From: Aurifilum marmelostoma
Taxonomy: Eukaryota; Ascomycota; Sordariomycetes; Diaporthales; Cryphonectriaceae
Reading direction: 5' to 3'
DNA: 64,000 nucleotides
Assembly: GCA_027559495.1 (NCBI GenBank)
Contig: JAMXSV010000026.1
Location: 1-64,000, forward strand
The position numbers were made by a program, and so were the translations under genes. The notes under the pieces were generated by a model. It was not told the origin of the DNA. It worked only from the letters and a program-made list of their open reading frames with translations, and did not search any database. Positions 36,221 through 48,270 of this stretch are shown in pieces. The number at the start of each line of letters is the position of its first letter. The stretch's first letter is position 1.

Positions 36221-38378
36221 ACCTTATTATTATCTAGATCTGCAATTATTGCAAACCTCTTATTGATTATAGTGATATCCTCTTTTCTAGGTACTTTCTT
36301 ATTAGTTAAAGTAGTTTTATCCTCTATAGATATCTTTTTCTTTAATGCCCTAGGGGTTAGGGTATATTTTGCAGTTATATATTATATAGCTATTAGCTGG
36401 ATTTGTTTGACTTTCTGCTAGTTAAGGATTGTTTATAATTGCGTAAGCAGATTAATCCAACTCTTAGTAAGCTCCTCTATTAGCCCTTAATAATCCTAAA
36501 GTTTGCTTAGAATAGTAATCTTATTAACTATAGCAATAATTGCAATAATTTAGTGCTGTATAGGGGTATCCTTAGGAATAAAATTCTCCTTAGCAATTCT
36601 CTTTTATAAGTTTTAAATAATAATATTTAATGAATATTATAGATCCTATGCCTTTAACTTATTAATAATTTGCTTAATATATTATTTAGCATTATTCTTT
36701 AAGAATAGATTATCTATTTATTCCTTTGCCTTATTCTTATAATTATTAAGATTATTAATTCTGTAAGAATTCTTTTTTTTATTAAGTTCTTTGCAGGGGT
36801 TGCTTTTTTAGCGCTTAATACTATTGCATTGCTGCTTTTCTTAGGGGTAGCAGCAGTGGGGATTGCTATATTAGCAGCTAAGGATATAGTATTATTATTT
36901 GCTTTAGAAGTAGTAGGGTTAATATTAATAGAGATAAAGTAAGATATTATTGCGAGTATTATATTAGGTATTGCTTAGCTAGTTAATGATTTTTATAGGT
37001 AGTAAAGTAGGTAATAGATAGTTAGATTGCTTAATGGAATTGCTTAATAAAAGGCTGGAAAGCTTAGTAACTATACTTGGAAAAGGGAAAGAAGCAGTAG
37101 GTAGATTTGAAAAAAAAAAAAAAAATGTTATATTAATAGAGTAAGGAGAGATAGCATTAATAGAATGCATAGATATTGATATAGAAAAAAAAATCTAATC
37201 TTAGCGCATATATAAGGAAGGAGCAAAGTAGCAAGTAAAGTATATTTAAGGCATAGGTGATAGTTCTAAGAAAGCTAAGCAATAGTTAGTTAGAGCCTAT
37301 CGATAAAACTATCTATCTGGATGCGAAGCTTATTATAGTTGATAAGCTATTATAAAGCAGTATTTAGTAATGCCTTTGTTATTGCATCTGCAGAGTTATT
37401 CTTGCTATTAATCTACCTAATTTTAGCAATCTTTCTTATCTTGTATAATTATTAAAGCAATATAATATTAATTATTAGTCTTTTCTCCTTTATTATATCC
37501 AGCTTAACTAGATACTTATATAGGGAGTATAAATCTATATATATAATAATAGGGATATTATTTAGCAAAAGTTATCTAGTAATTATCTAAAGGATTAATG
37601 CTAATAAAATTCTAATATTAACTCTATTAACTATGCTATAGATCTTGCTTGCTAGTACGCTCTTTATTATTGCTATCTTCTCTGCTAGGTTCTATTCTAT
37701 AGGCATATTCTTATTTACTAGATTGGCTAGTTAGAGGGCTATATAGCTATTATTTTATTCTATAAAGATGCCTTGCTAGCGTAGGAAGTTCTTGAGAGGG
37801 CAGCGGTATGCATTTAGTATTCTCTTGAATATTGCTTAGAACTATTTTTCGAAGTTTTTGCAAAAGGCATAGAAGAGATTATTATTAAATAGTTGCTTAC
37901 TAATATAGCTTCTTATTATTCTAGCTACTATTATAGCAAGCTAGGACTTATTTAATGCCTTTATAGCAGGAGTAGTCTACTTATTTATATTAACTATGCC
38001 CTAAAAGATAGCATTAACTTAAAGTCCTTTTATAAGGGCTTCTAGCTAATAAATTCTTTTATTATTAGCTATAATGGATTAGCTGCGTATTATTTTATAT
38101 AAATAGTATTATGCGTAATAGATGTGTATCTGGCCTTGCCTTAGAGAGTATAACCTTAAGGGTTAGGGAGGTCTAATAGCAAGGGAGATCTTCTTAATAG
38201 CTATTTAGAGAGTTTAATATTTTATAGGGAGGTCTAAAGAAATGATTGCTAATATATAGCATAGATTTCTTATTAAAAGTATCTACTATTTGCTTGCGCG
38301 CGCGATGCAGGGAGGTCTTCTAGGGTCTATCTCTTTAACTTAGCTATCTATAATTGCCTAAAGGCAATTACTGAGTAG

Positions 38379-38587
38379 TATTAGCTAGGCCTAATATATA
38401 TATATAGCAGAATAGATTATTAGTAGTTAGATTGCTTATTGGTTATTTTATTAATTAAAGAGCTATCTATCTAGCTAGTATATATATGCGTTGCTAGGGG
38501 CTATTTCTATAGCGCACTATTCAGAATATGGCCTATGCGCTGCCATTATAGTAATGCATTGCTATTGCTTGCTTAAGGAAATCTATA
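38379..38587 (-). repeat. Copia 5' LTR (209 bp)
   Basis: Same length and ends as 35469-35677; followed immediately by the target duplication TTAGG at 38588-38592. Confidence 0.9.
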
Positions 38588-38592
38588 TTAGG

Positions 38593-39939
38593 CTTTATAG
38601 AAGCTTTAATCTTTTATATAGTTATTCTACCTAATTAAAAGCCTAGTAGTTTATAAAGGAGCCTTGCAACTAGATTCTATTATCTTAATAGCATTAGCTT
38701 TAATATTAAATCTTCTTAATCTTAGGGCTAAGCTAGATTAGATCCTACTTTAGAATTTTAAAAAGGATATACTAAGCTATATTCTATTTTTATAGAAATG
38801 CATATAGGGACTTTATAAGAAAGTAGGAAGAATAGTAGATTATTTACTATTGCTAAATGCTAGAGGGTATAGCTATATGCTAAGCATTTCTAAGCGCTAT
38901 TCCTAATTAGAATAGTTAGCTAGTAATATAGACCTAAACTATAATGCCCTAATATTAAATAAGTCTACTACTAGCTTACTAAGAACCTACTAAATTAATT
39001 AAGAGTTCTATAGATACTATTCTTCTTAATATAAGGGCCTTTATAGTATATAGGGTCTCTATAGCCTCTGCTATAATTCTTTTCTTCCTTTTCCCTAGCT
39101 ATAATATCCTCTATTGCAATATATATATAGCTTCTTGCTAGGCGTAGGGTTATTATGCCTATTTTAGGCAGCATTATGCTTATAGCGATTTCTAGCAAGA
39201 GCACTTATTTTAGTAAGTTCCTTCTTAGTCTAGTTAAAGCAAATGCAAGCAGGGTAGGCAAGATAGAAGGCAATAATTTGGACTAGCTTTTTAGGATTAG
39301 TCTTTAGCAAAGAGCTATTAGCTATATTAACTAGAATAGAGATTTGTAGAGGCGGGCAGCAGGCTTTATAACTACTTATGCTAGCTTAAGACCTAAGGTC
39401 CTAATAGTAAATAGATTTCCTAATAGGGGCGCTATATCTTCTTATTGCTAGAAGAAAAATAGTAAAAGGGATTTTATAAGGCTTTAAAGAGTATAGATTC
39501 CTTCTTAAGAGAAAAAGAAGCGATACTAGAGTACTAAAGGATAGAAGAGATCTTAATAGGATATAGGAAGTCTTAATAGGTTTAGCAGCTGCTTTGGACC
39601 AAAGCAAGGGCGCCTGCTTGCTATTATCCTCTTCCTTGAGCATAGAAGAGCTATAGTCTTTATAGATATGCTAAGCATATCTAGAATAGCTGCATATAAA
39701 TAGAATCCTTCTCAATATACTTGCAGCTACATTATATATCTTAAAGAAGGTTCTTAAGCCTGCTAATAGCAGCTAGGCCTCTCCTTTATATTAGCTTAGT
39801 TAGCAGAGAGCAGAATATAGGCTTCGCCTATCTATATCTATAATATTAAAGGATATATAAAATACTAAAATAGTCTATATTAAGGTAAGGGCTATTAGAT
39901 CCTGCGCTTCTAATTAGGCTTAAGAATAGCGCAGAGATT
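38593..39939. other. AT-rich spacer, uncertain coding remnants
   Basis: Two short minus-strand open frames (38995-39204, 39401-39643) lie in mutated sequence. The opposite strand around 39230-39640 can also be read as a Gln-poor coding remnant leading into the frame at 39940. I cannot decide between strands. Confidence 0.35.
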
Positions 39940-40560
39940 TAAGGAATATGCTCTTCGATATGCGCAGGTTTTATAGAAAAGGCTTTAAGGCCCTCTATAT
40001 TTTAGAAGAACTAGCAATAGAGGTCTTATTCTTAATGCCTATGCAATTCTTCTTTATAGATAACTAGCAGATGCGCCTTAAAATGCTTAGCTTCTTAGAT
40101 GAGCTAGGCTTGCTATTGCCTTTTATAGCTATCTCTTTGCGCTAGATAGATCCAAATATGCTAGTTAGAGCTAGAGTTAGCAAAGTGCAATCTAAAGATA
40201 AAGAGGGCTATAAAGGCAAGAGGATATTAAAGTTAATAATAGTATTAGATTAATTAAAGAAGTTAAAGGAAAGAAAGAAAAATAAAATAGAGAGCCTAAA
40301 AGGGCTGTAAGGTAATTAATAAAGAGTATAGACTATTATGCTAAAGATAGCTAGAAATGCACCTTCTAATTAAAGGAATAGCTTAAAGGCAGGCAGGCAT
40401 TTAATTAGTTAGCAGGGATAGGAAAGGGTTAAGGAGAAGGAGAGATTGAAAGAGAGAGAAGATATATAAAGACAAAAAAGAAGATCTTATTCTAAAATAA
40501 TTACTAAAAGTATTAAGGAGTAGAATAGGAAAAAAAGAAATCTAATTATCTAAAATATAT
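39940..40560 (+). pseudogene. Degenerate frame with basic C-terminal half, unknown
   Basis: From the ATG at about 39950 one plus-strand frame runs some 200 codons with TAG/TAA stops only at Gln/Trp-type positions. It reads FKALYILEELAIEVLFLMPM, later MLSFLDELGLLLPFIAISL, then VSKVQSKDKEGYKGKRILK, followed by a Lys/Glu/Arg-rich coiled-coil-like tail. No family is recognised. Confidence 0.4.
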
Positions 40561-41949
40561 CCTATTATACTATACAGTATCTAAATAGTATTGCATTTAT
40601 ACTTAAGTGCCTGCTGCATTTTATCTATAATATATACTATTTTCTGCAATTGCTTAATTATTACTTTAATAGCTTTTATAGAGCTTCTAGCTACTAAAAG
40701 CAGCTTAGATAGAATATACTGCAGCAGATGCCTAAGCGCGCATACTAGGCGCTATCTATTCTTGCATATAATGTTATCTAATAGCAGTATTATTATATAG
40801 GGCTTAATTCTAATATATAGGAAGCTAGCAAAGTTCTTTATGCATTCTGCAGTAGCTAGGTTAAGGCGAAGGCCCTATAGGACCTTAGCAACTGCAAAAA
40901 GCAGCTATTTATCTTCTATTACCTGCTAGCCTCTTAAAACTAATCTTAATTCCTAAACTGCATTCTAGAGATCGCGTATATTAGCTTTAGGTAATAGAAT
41001 GCCTAGCTTATTAATTCAGAGCAGAGTAAAGAGGCTCTTAATAAACTATTCTAGAGAGATAGCTAGTTTAAGCCTTGCTAGCAATAATATATAAGGCTTA
41101 CTTAGATAGTAAGGGCAGGGGATGCTATAGTAATATACTAGGGTAGAAGGCATTATAGGTACTAGTTAGCGCTTATAGCTGCCTAATACTAGTATGCAAA
41201 GGTAGAAGGAGAGGATATAGTTAGGCAGTAGATATAGAAAAGGTAAGTTATAAAGGAAATAAGCTTTTTAAGATATAAGTATATAAGAAAGCCTCCCTCT
41301 TATTTTAGAAGATAATTAGTTATAAGAAAATAACTAGTTATTTCCTAGCACTTAGTCTATTAGGAAATAATAAGTATAGATAATGCTAAGACCTAGGTAA
41401 CTTATTCTCTATAGCAGAATAGCAGGCTTATTTTTAAAGCTTGCTATAGAAAAGGGTTTATAGTTGCCTCTAAGACTATAGTAAAGGCAATAGTAAGATC
41501 TAAGTAAATTACTATCTATATTAGTAAAGCGGGCCTGCTCTAAATTTATTATAAAGACTTTATAAGCAATTCCTAGGGTATTAAATATTAATAGAGAGCT
41601 TGCTTTAATACCTTAAGATATATATACTAAAGGGGATTATAAGGACTTATAGTCTATATTTGAAAAGTTAGTATATGCTTAGTAAAAGGACTATATAGTA
41701 CTATAGTTCTAAATCTTTATAATCCTAGTCTAGCCCGAAATAGCTGCTTAAGGCTGAAGAGGAGAAGAGAGCTATTCTATATACATTGCAAATAAGCATG
41801 CTATAAAGGCATAGCCTGCTGCTGCAAGCTAGCCTACTTATCTATATTTCTACTATCTACTATGCTTTCTTAAGTATAGAATCTCTTAAAGTTTCTATGC
41901 TAATAAAGGATTACAAAATAAGTAAGGTTTATCCTATTTACTGAATAAT
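40561..41949. other. AT-rich spacer without a recognised gene
   Basis: One 69-codon open frame (40591-40800) is present; it has no recognisable domain and lies in mutated DNA. Nothing else is supported. Confidence 0.4.
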
Positions 41950-42175
41950 AGAAGTTTATTCCAAAAATAATAAAGAAAATAGGGATTTATTCTATAGACT
42001 ATTAGCGCAAAATAGAGATTTATTCCAAAGATAATAAAGAAAATAGAGGTTTATCCTATAAATTATTAGCGCAAATAGAGATTTATTCCAAAGATAATAA
42101 AGAAAATAGGAATTTATTCTATAGACTATTAGCGCAAATAGAGATTTATTCTATATATAATTAGCGCAGATAAGT
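41950..42175. repeat. Minisatellite, 63-bp unit (array 1)
   Basis: The string TAGAGATTTATT recurs at 42013, 42076 and 42139. Each unit has two halves, one ending AAAGATAATAAAGAAAA and one ending ATTAGCGCAAA. A further unit lies before 42013. Confidence 0.85.
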
Positions 42176-42299
42176 AGTTTATTCTATTTACTATAAATAA
42201 TAGCTAAAGGGCAAAGCTATATAAGACTTTAAGAAATTTCTAAGGAGTTAGAAGGCCCTAGATAATATAGTCTTTTTAGCTAGCTCGAAAGGGGCAAAT

Positions 42300-42466
42300 A
42301 GCATAGAATATAGCTATACTATTAAACTAGAACTCGGGCGCTATTATATAGTAAAGAGGATATAAAACCAAGTTATAGGCAAGGGCCCTATTAACCTAAG
42401 CATACTATATTAGAAGAATAGCAAGCTAATACTAATAAGGCATAGAATTAAAGCAAAAAGCCTGCC
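42300..42466. repeat. Dispersed repeat R1, mutated copy
   Basis: Aligns in the same orientation with 57880-58047, sharing AGAACTCGGGCGCTAT, AACCAAGTTATAGGCAAGGG and AGCCTGCC/AACCTGCC landmarks. Nearly all differences are C-to-T or G-to-A in this copy. Confidence 0.8.
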
Positions 42467-42790
42467 CTAGAGCATATAAATTATAATTTATATTCTAAAC
42501 CTTAGAAAGTAAGAAATATAATATATAATCCTAAATTTTATAATAAGAGCTACTATAATACTAAGCATTTATAGCAATAAGTTAGCTAACTAGCTAGAAA
42601 AAGCTAGCTAAACTAGCCCTATAGATAAATATATAAGCCCGATAATTATATAGTTTTATAAATGCTGCTGCCCTTCTAGGTAGTATATAGAGCTTAAGCT
42701 AAAAGGCACCTTAAAGTCTAACCTATTATTATAGTTGAGTATGCTGCTAGGTCTACTATACTATAAGGTATTATAGATCTAGCCTGCCTG

Positions 42791-43035
42791 CTGCCTTAGA
42801 TCCTCTCTCCGGGCTAGAAAGGCCCTAAGGGATAGGGTTAGGCATGTGATCCTGCCTGGGATAAAACCTTTAGCTAGCTAGCCCCGCCTGCCTATCCTGC
42901 ATTATAGCTCCTTAAGCTATATCTTAACTACCTAGCTTATACCTGCTAGAGGATAGTGCCTATTTATCTATAGCTAAATAGAATCCTAAGTCGCCTGCTT
43001 GCTATTTACCCAGCCCTCCTGCTACTACTATAATA
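42791..43035. repeat. Direct repeat R2, copy 1
   Basis: Aligns with 43795-44043. It starts CTGCCTTAGAT, shares CTATATCTTAACTA and CCTAGCTTATA-type blocks and ends in CTGCTACTACTATAA. The pair is spaced 1004 bp apart in the same orientation and could be the ends of a small non-autonomous LTR element, but no target duplication was found. Confidence 0.65.
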
Positions 43036-43389
43036 TAAGGTCTTTGATAGCCAAAAGATCCAGCAGTACTAAGGCTTGCTTAGCACTTTAGCAGGCCTAT
43101 TTATAGTACAATCTAATAAATTATTTATTATAACTTATCTAATATATAAGTTACTAATAGGTTAGAACTAATAAGGACTAAGTATTAGAATTCTAATACT
43201 TTATAGGAAAAATAATATTAATTATATAAGCTAGGGTTAGGATTAAAAAGATACTAGATAAAGGAGAATTGCAAGGACTGCAAGCAGTCCTATTAATATA
43301 ATCTTAGACTATAACTATCGCTAGCAACTCTAGCAGTCTATCTTTGCAAGAAAGAAACTAACATTACTAATAAAGGACTAGAAAGCGAA

Positions 43390-43619
43390 TATATAAAGGA
43401 TATATTCGCTATTATTAGATAGATTTAGTATATAGCTCTTTAGTTATTAATCTAAGTATTACCTCTAATATAAGTAATAGCCTTACTGCTAGTAATATAC
43501 TGCAGAAGACTTTAGAGATTATTTCTATATTCTTTAGATTATACTTTAATATTATTCTTGCTTAATATAAACCCTTTATATACTTATTATATACCCCAAT
43601 TATAGCAGTGCTTATTATA
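43390..43619 (+). repeat. Truncated Gypsy LTR
   Basis: Matches the last 230 bases of the copy 1 LTR, starting GGATATATTCGCTATT and ending GCAGTGCTTATTATA. No internal element sequence is attached on either side, so it is a solo or broken LTR. Fully RIP-mutated. Confidence 0.8.
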
Positions 43620-43794
43620 TTATTCCTAGAAGCTATAAAGAGCAGGATAATAATTAGAAGATAGAAGAGAAGATAAAGGTAAAGGGGGATATAAGGTTAT
43701 AGCAAGATAAGAGGGATAATAGAGAGGGGGGGGGGCGCGTAGGACTAATAAGGTATAAGGGATAGAGCAAATATATTATAGATATAGCCTATTG

Positions 43795-44043
43795 CTGCCT
43801 TAGATTTCCTCTCTAGCCTAAAGAGATCTTAAAGATTAGATTAGGGTTAGAGCATATAACCCCGCCCTAAATAAAACCTCTGCCCTACTAGCCCTATCTG
43901 CTTATTCTATATTATAGCTCTTTAAGCTATATCTTAACTATCTAGCTTATATCTACTTAAGGATAATGCTTATTAGTCTATAGCTAATAGAACTCTAAAC
44001 CGCCTGCTTACTATCTACCTATCCCTTCTACTGCTACTATAAC
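43795..44043. repeat. Direct repeat R2, copy 2
   Basis: Partner of 42791-43035, more strongly AT-shifted. It is followed by an A/G-rich stretch at 44040-44110. Confidence 0.65.
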
Positions 44044-44194
44044 AAAATAGAGAAAGAAAGAGGATAGAGGAGAGAAAGAGGAAGAAGAAAAGAAAAGAAA
44101 GAAAAATTATATCTTAAGCGCCTTATATCCCTTATAAAGATATTTAGATAGAGCAGCTATACTCTCTTTATTTTTAGTATTATATAATATAAAT

Positions 44195-44352
44195 AAAGAA
44201 TTAATAGATAGAGATTTATTCTTAAGATAATTAAGGAAATAAGGATTTATCTTATTTATAATTAGCATAAATAGGAATTTATTCTAAAGATAATAAAGAA
44301 AATAGAGATTTATCTTATTCTTAATTAGCATAATAAAGGTTTATCCTAAAGC
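44195..44352. repeat. Minisatellite related to the 63-bp unit (array 2)
   Basis: Units carrying GAGATTTATT, AAGATAATAAAGAAAATA and ATTAGCATAA are mutated versions of the 41950-42175 unit, 2.2 kb away. Confidence 0.75.
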
Positions 44353-44464
44353 TGCTAAGCTAGGAAAAGCGGGCTATTAATATCTTAAATTCTCTCTTAC
44401 TATTAGAGCAGAGATTAATATCGCAGATTAAGTTATTCCAGCAATCCAGCTTAATTAAAAATTA

Positions 44465-44640
44465 ATGAAGTCTAGTTGCTAGCTTAAGGCGATTCGAATA
44501 ATGTAAATTTTATAAGTATGCTACAATCGGGTGGGCAGTAATAGCTATGCAAGTCTAGCAGCGGCATTAAGGAAAATCGTAAGATTTTCACTAAGTTATA
44601 ACTTTTTTAGCCAAAACCTGACCCGAATGCCCATAAGATA
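44465..44640. mobile_element. Small unmutated insert, possibly a hAT-like MITE
   Basis: This stretch keeps CpA and TpG in contexts lost everywhere around it. It contains ATCGGGTGGGCA at 44526-44537 and ACCTGACCCGAATGCCCAT at 44615-44633, so CGGGT- and GGGCA-type motifs occur near both ends on opposite strands. A hairpin AAAATCGTAAGATTTT lies at 44574-44589. GGGCA/CGGGT ends recall hAT elements. Exact termini and target duplications could not be fixed. Confidence 0.3.
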
Positions 44641-44659
44641 TATAAGTTAATTAGAATTA

Positions 44660-46240
44660 AGCAGCGCTTAAGCACTGCTTACTATTTAGAGATAAATAAA
44701 GCAATTAAAAGGGCTAATTAGAAAGTTCTTAATTATTTAAGAGTATTTATAATATATATGCAAGAGAACTAGCTATGCCTGCTAGCAAGCGCATAATTAG
44801 CTATTAATAATAAAGATATTACTATAATTAGACTAAGCTCTTTCTTTTTTTAATATAAATACTATGCTAATATTATCTAAAAGATAGAATACTTTGCAAT
44901 ATTAGCTTACTTGCTATATGCAAGAGCAGAAGATTTTATAAAATAACTAAAAGAGTTAATAGAATTTGCATAAGCAGCTATAGCAGCAATCTAGCAATAA
45001 ATAGAAGAAAGCGCAAACTAGAGGAGAGTATTAGCAAAATAGTTTGCTACTAGAGATAATATATAGCTATTCCTTAAGAATATAGCAATAAACTGCCCCT
45101 TTTAAAAGCTAGCCTAGCTATATAGAAAATATAAAGTAATAAAAGTAATTAGCTTGCATATAATAAAGCTAGATATACTATATAATATATATTTATAATT
45201 CTATATAAATCTATTATTATAAGCTACTAGCAATTTACTATTTTTGCAGTAAATATAGAATGCTTGCTTAGATATAGTTATTCTTAAGGATAGTAGATAA
45301 GAATCTAAGTTTTATATAGAATTAATCTTAAAGGCTAAAAATAAATTAAAAGTAAGTTGCCTTTAAATAAAAGAGCTTTTTAAATATAAGATATAGATTA
45401 AATAAATAGAATAGAAAAAACTAATATAAAAGCTATTTAAAAGCATAGAATAAGCAAGAGTACTAAATAAATTTAAAAGATAATATAGATTAGTAAGGGA
45501 AAATAATAGCTTATAGTAATAGCTTTAGAAATATAAAGTTTTAAATTTATAAAATTAATAAAGTGCTAATTAGTAGCTAAAAAGCTAGTACTTCTAAGAT
45601 AGAAAAGGCTATCTAATAAAATAATTTAAATCTTATTATAGAACTTATTTTGCTTCTAAGTAGCAAAATTATTGCGCTTAATATGCTTAAGGCCTAGAGC
45701 GCGCTTACTCTTAAGCTTATAAGCTTACTATATAAGCTTATACTTTATATACTTCTAAGTATACTTGCCCTAAAGCTAGATTAAAGCTTAATAATAAGAA
45801 ATAATTATTATAGCTAATTTATAGATTTAGCAGTAGAGATTTATTAAGTTAGTATTAAGAGCTTTAACTTCTATATTAATATAAAGCTGCTTTTACTTCT
45901 ATTTAATATTATTAAGTTGCTCTTAATAGTAGAGAATATAATTAAAGGCATAGCAAATATAGAGAATTTAGCAATTAATAAAAGCTAGTAAGAAGAAAGC
46001 AGCTTATTAGCAGCAAGGAAAGTAAAGGAAGATAGAGAAGAATATATACTAGGATTATTATAGTTAAAGGAATAAGCTATAGCAAAAAGAAGATTAAAAT
46101 AAGTATAGAGGGTATTATTTTTATAGAGCTAGAAAATAGCAAATTAGCATAATAAAAGCTAAAAAAAAAAAAAAAAGAGAAAGATAAGAAATATTAATAG
46201 GATAGCAAAATATTAGATATTCTAAGCAAAAGCAGCAATT
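44660..46240 (+). pseudogene. Degenerate coiled-coil-type protein, unknown
   Basis: A plus-strand frame of about 1.5 kb is readable with Gln-type stops. The beginning reads ELCLLASA then LAINNKDITIIR, the centre YFAILAYLLYARAEDFIK followed by Glu/Gln/Lys-rich helices, and the tail ends in a Lys-rich tract near 46160-46190. Ancestral Gln content must have been high, because many stops lie where a heptad-like Glu/Lys/Gln pattern expects Gln. No family is recognised; phage-like or transposase motifs were not seen. Confidence 0.4.
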
Positions 46241-48270
46241 AAAAGAACTAACTAATAGAGTTAGCAGCTAGTAAATTGCTTTAGAGCTAATAAGAAGATA
46301 AGGATATATTAAGATTATTAATATAGTAATAGCTAAGATTTTAGAATATAATAAGGGCGCAATAGCTATAAAGAATAGCTTAGCAATTAAAGAAATTCTA
46401 AGCTAAGCTAAAGCAAATAGGCAATTAAGTAGCAAATAAGTAAATAATAAACTCGATATTATAATTAGAGCTCTAGCAAAGGCATTAGATAAGCTTCTTA
46501 TTTTTATAAAGAAGGTTACTTATATTAAGAGTTATTAAAGAGCTGCTCTATATTAGCTAAGAAGCTAGCTTTAAGCTAGAAGAGAAAAAGGAGAATTAAG
46601 ATTATTTACTATATAGTTAAGAAGAAATAAGATATTAGAAGAGAAAGGAAATTTAATAGAATAGAGAGCAAGTTAAAAGCAGAATATATAACTTTTTCTC
46701 CCTCTCCTTTTAATAAAAAAAAAAAAAAAAGAAGAAAGATATAGCAGAATAAGAGCAAAAGGCAATAAACTAAAATTTTAAAAGAAAGCCTAATAATAAC
46801 TACTAACTATTAAGCACTTAGCAGCTATAAAGTAATATAATAATCTACTGCTATTAGAGATAAGCAAGATAGGCTAATTTAAAATTTATTTAACTTAGTT
46901 CTTATTATTATCTTTATCTTTATTATTATTCTTCTTATTTAAAGCAGCAAAGAAGCTATAGCAGCGCTTTTAAGCGCTAAAAGAGCAATTTAGCTAGATA
47001 AGCTTCTAGCAAATAGACTATATAGCACTAAAGAGACTCTAAAAAGCATTATAGATCTTTTGTATTAGATTAATTTTATAAAATTATAAATAATTAAAGA
47101 GGAAAAATAAAGCTAGAAAGAAGTAGCTATTTATATAATATAAATATAGCTTATTTAAGCCTAATATACTACTCTTAAAGAAGATAGCAAAGAAGCTAAT
47201 ACTAAAATTAATAATAGCCTTCTTTAGCTATATCTCTTTATACTAGAATAAAGCAGCTTAATTAATATTATACTAAGCTATAATAAAGTTTAAGAAATAA
47301 ATTAGTAATGCTTAAATAGCAAATAAAAAAGGGAATTTACTAGAATTGCTAAAATTAAAGTTTTAAATAGCTAAAGCTAATATAGTAATAATATTAATTA
47401 TATTAGAATTATAAATAAGCTAAAAAAGAAAGAAGAGTTAGCTAAAAAATAGTAAAGAAAATAAAGCTTATAAAAAATATATTATAATGCAAATATAATT
47501 AGTATTTTTACTAATAGCAGTATAAAAGTAGTAAAGGCATTACTTGCTTAAGCTTATTTAGATTAATAAATAGAAAAAAAGTAAATAAAAAGTTGCTATT
47601 TATTAGTAATATTAATATAAAATATATTAGAATTAGTAGCTAAGCAAGTAATATATTTAAAATAAGATATCTTATAAATGCCTATAGTTATATTAGCAAT
47701 TAGAAAGTAGATAGAGAGCTAGCAACTTTTATTCTTAAGATAATTAAATATTAAGCTGCAGAGAAATTTAGTAGTAGTATTCTAAATAGCTTTCTAATAG
47801 CAAGTAGTAGTAGTAGTTTAACTATAGTTAAGGAGGCTAAAAGGAGCTTTAAAGCAGCTATTATTATGCAGAGTACTGCTTAGAGCAAAGCTATTAGCAG
47901 TTTTAGCCTTCTTATAGCTAGTTATTATAGATAGCTACTTAGGAGTATAGTATAAGTATAGAGATAGCAGGTAGGAAGTATAGAATAGAATAGATAGAAG
48001 GAGGTCTTACTTAAGAAGAAAAGTAGGAGATAGTTATAGGAAGAAGGAGATAGGGAGTAGGATGAACTATTTAGGAGGAGAAAGGGAGGGAGGTAATATT
48101 ATAGGCTAAGGCTATATATAGGGCTTCGGCAGCTACTAAAGCTAGGAACGCCATACGACGCGCTATACAATACGCATGCTACGCTATATCTATAGAGTAG
48201 CTCTTTAGCTGCTTATAAGTAGAAAATTCCTTATCTTTCTTCTATTACTCCCTAAGCTAGAATATTCATA
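46241..48270. other. AT-rich spacer approaching the compartment boundary
   Basis: RIP-mutated sequence with A-runs (46713-46728) and short Lys-rich remnants; no gene recognised. Around 47970-48270 the composition starts to shift, with CGCCATACGACGCGC-type sequence near 48150. Confidence 0.45.

Larger units (their letters stand above)
35469..38587 (-). mobile_element. Ty1/Copia element, internally shortened (3.1 kb)
   Basis: Two 209-bp LTRs (35469-35677, 38379-38587) are flanked by the perfect 5-bp duplication TTAGG (35464-35468 and 38588-38592). On the minus strand near 37320-37420 the C-terminal Copia RNase H signature is visible: NSADAITKALLNTAL, then LINYNKLRIQIDSFIDRL, the form seen in fungal Copia polyproteins. 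Only about 950 bp separates this block from the 5' LTR, so gag and most of pol are deleted. The 1.6 kb between RNase H and the 3' LTR is unexplained. All frames are RIP-mutated. Confidence 0.85.

Noticed and set aside
36034..36237. Hydrophobic 67-codon frame as a membrane protein
   Set aside because: It is a 90-bp tandem duplication of AT-rich DNA within a dead Copia element.
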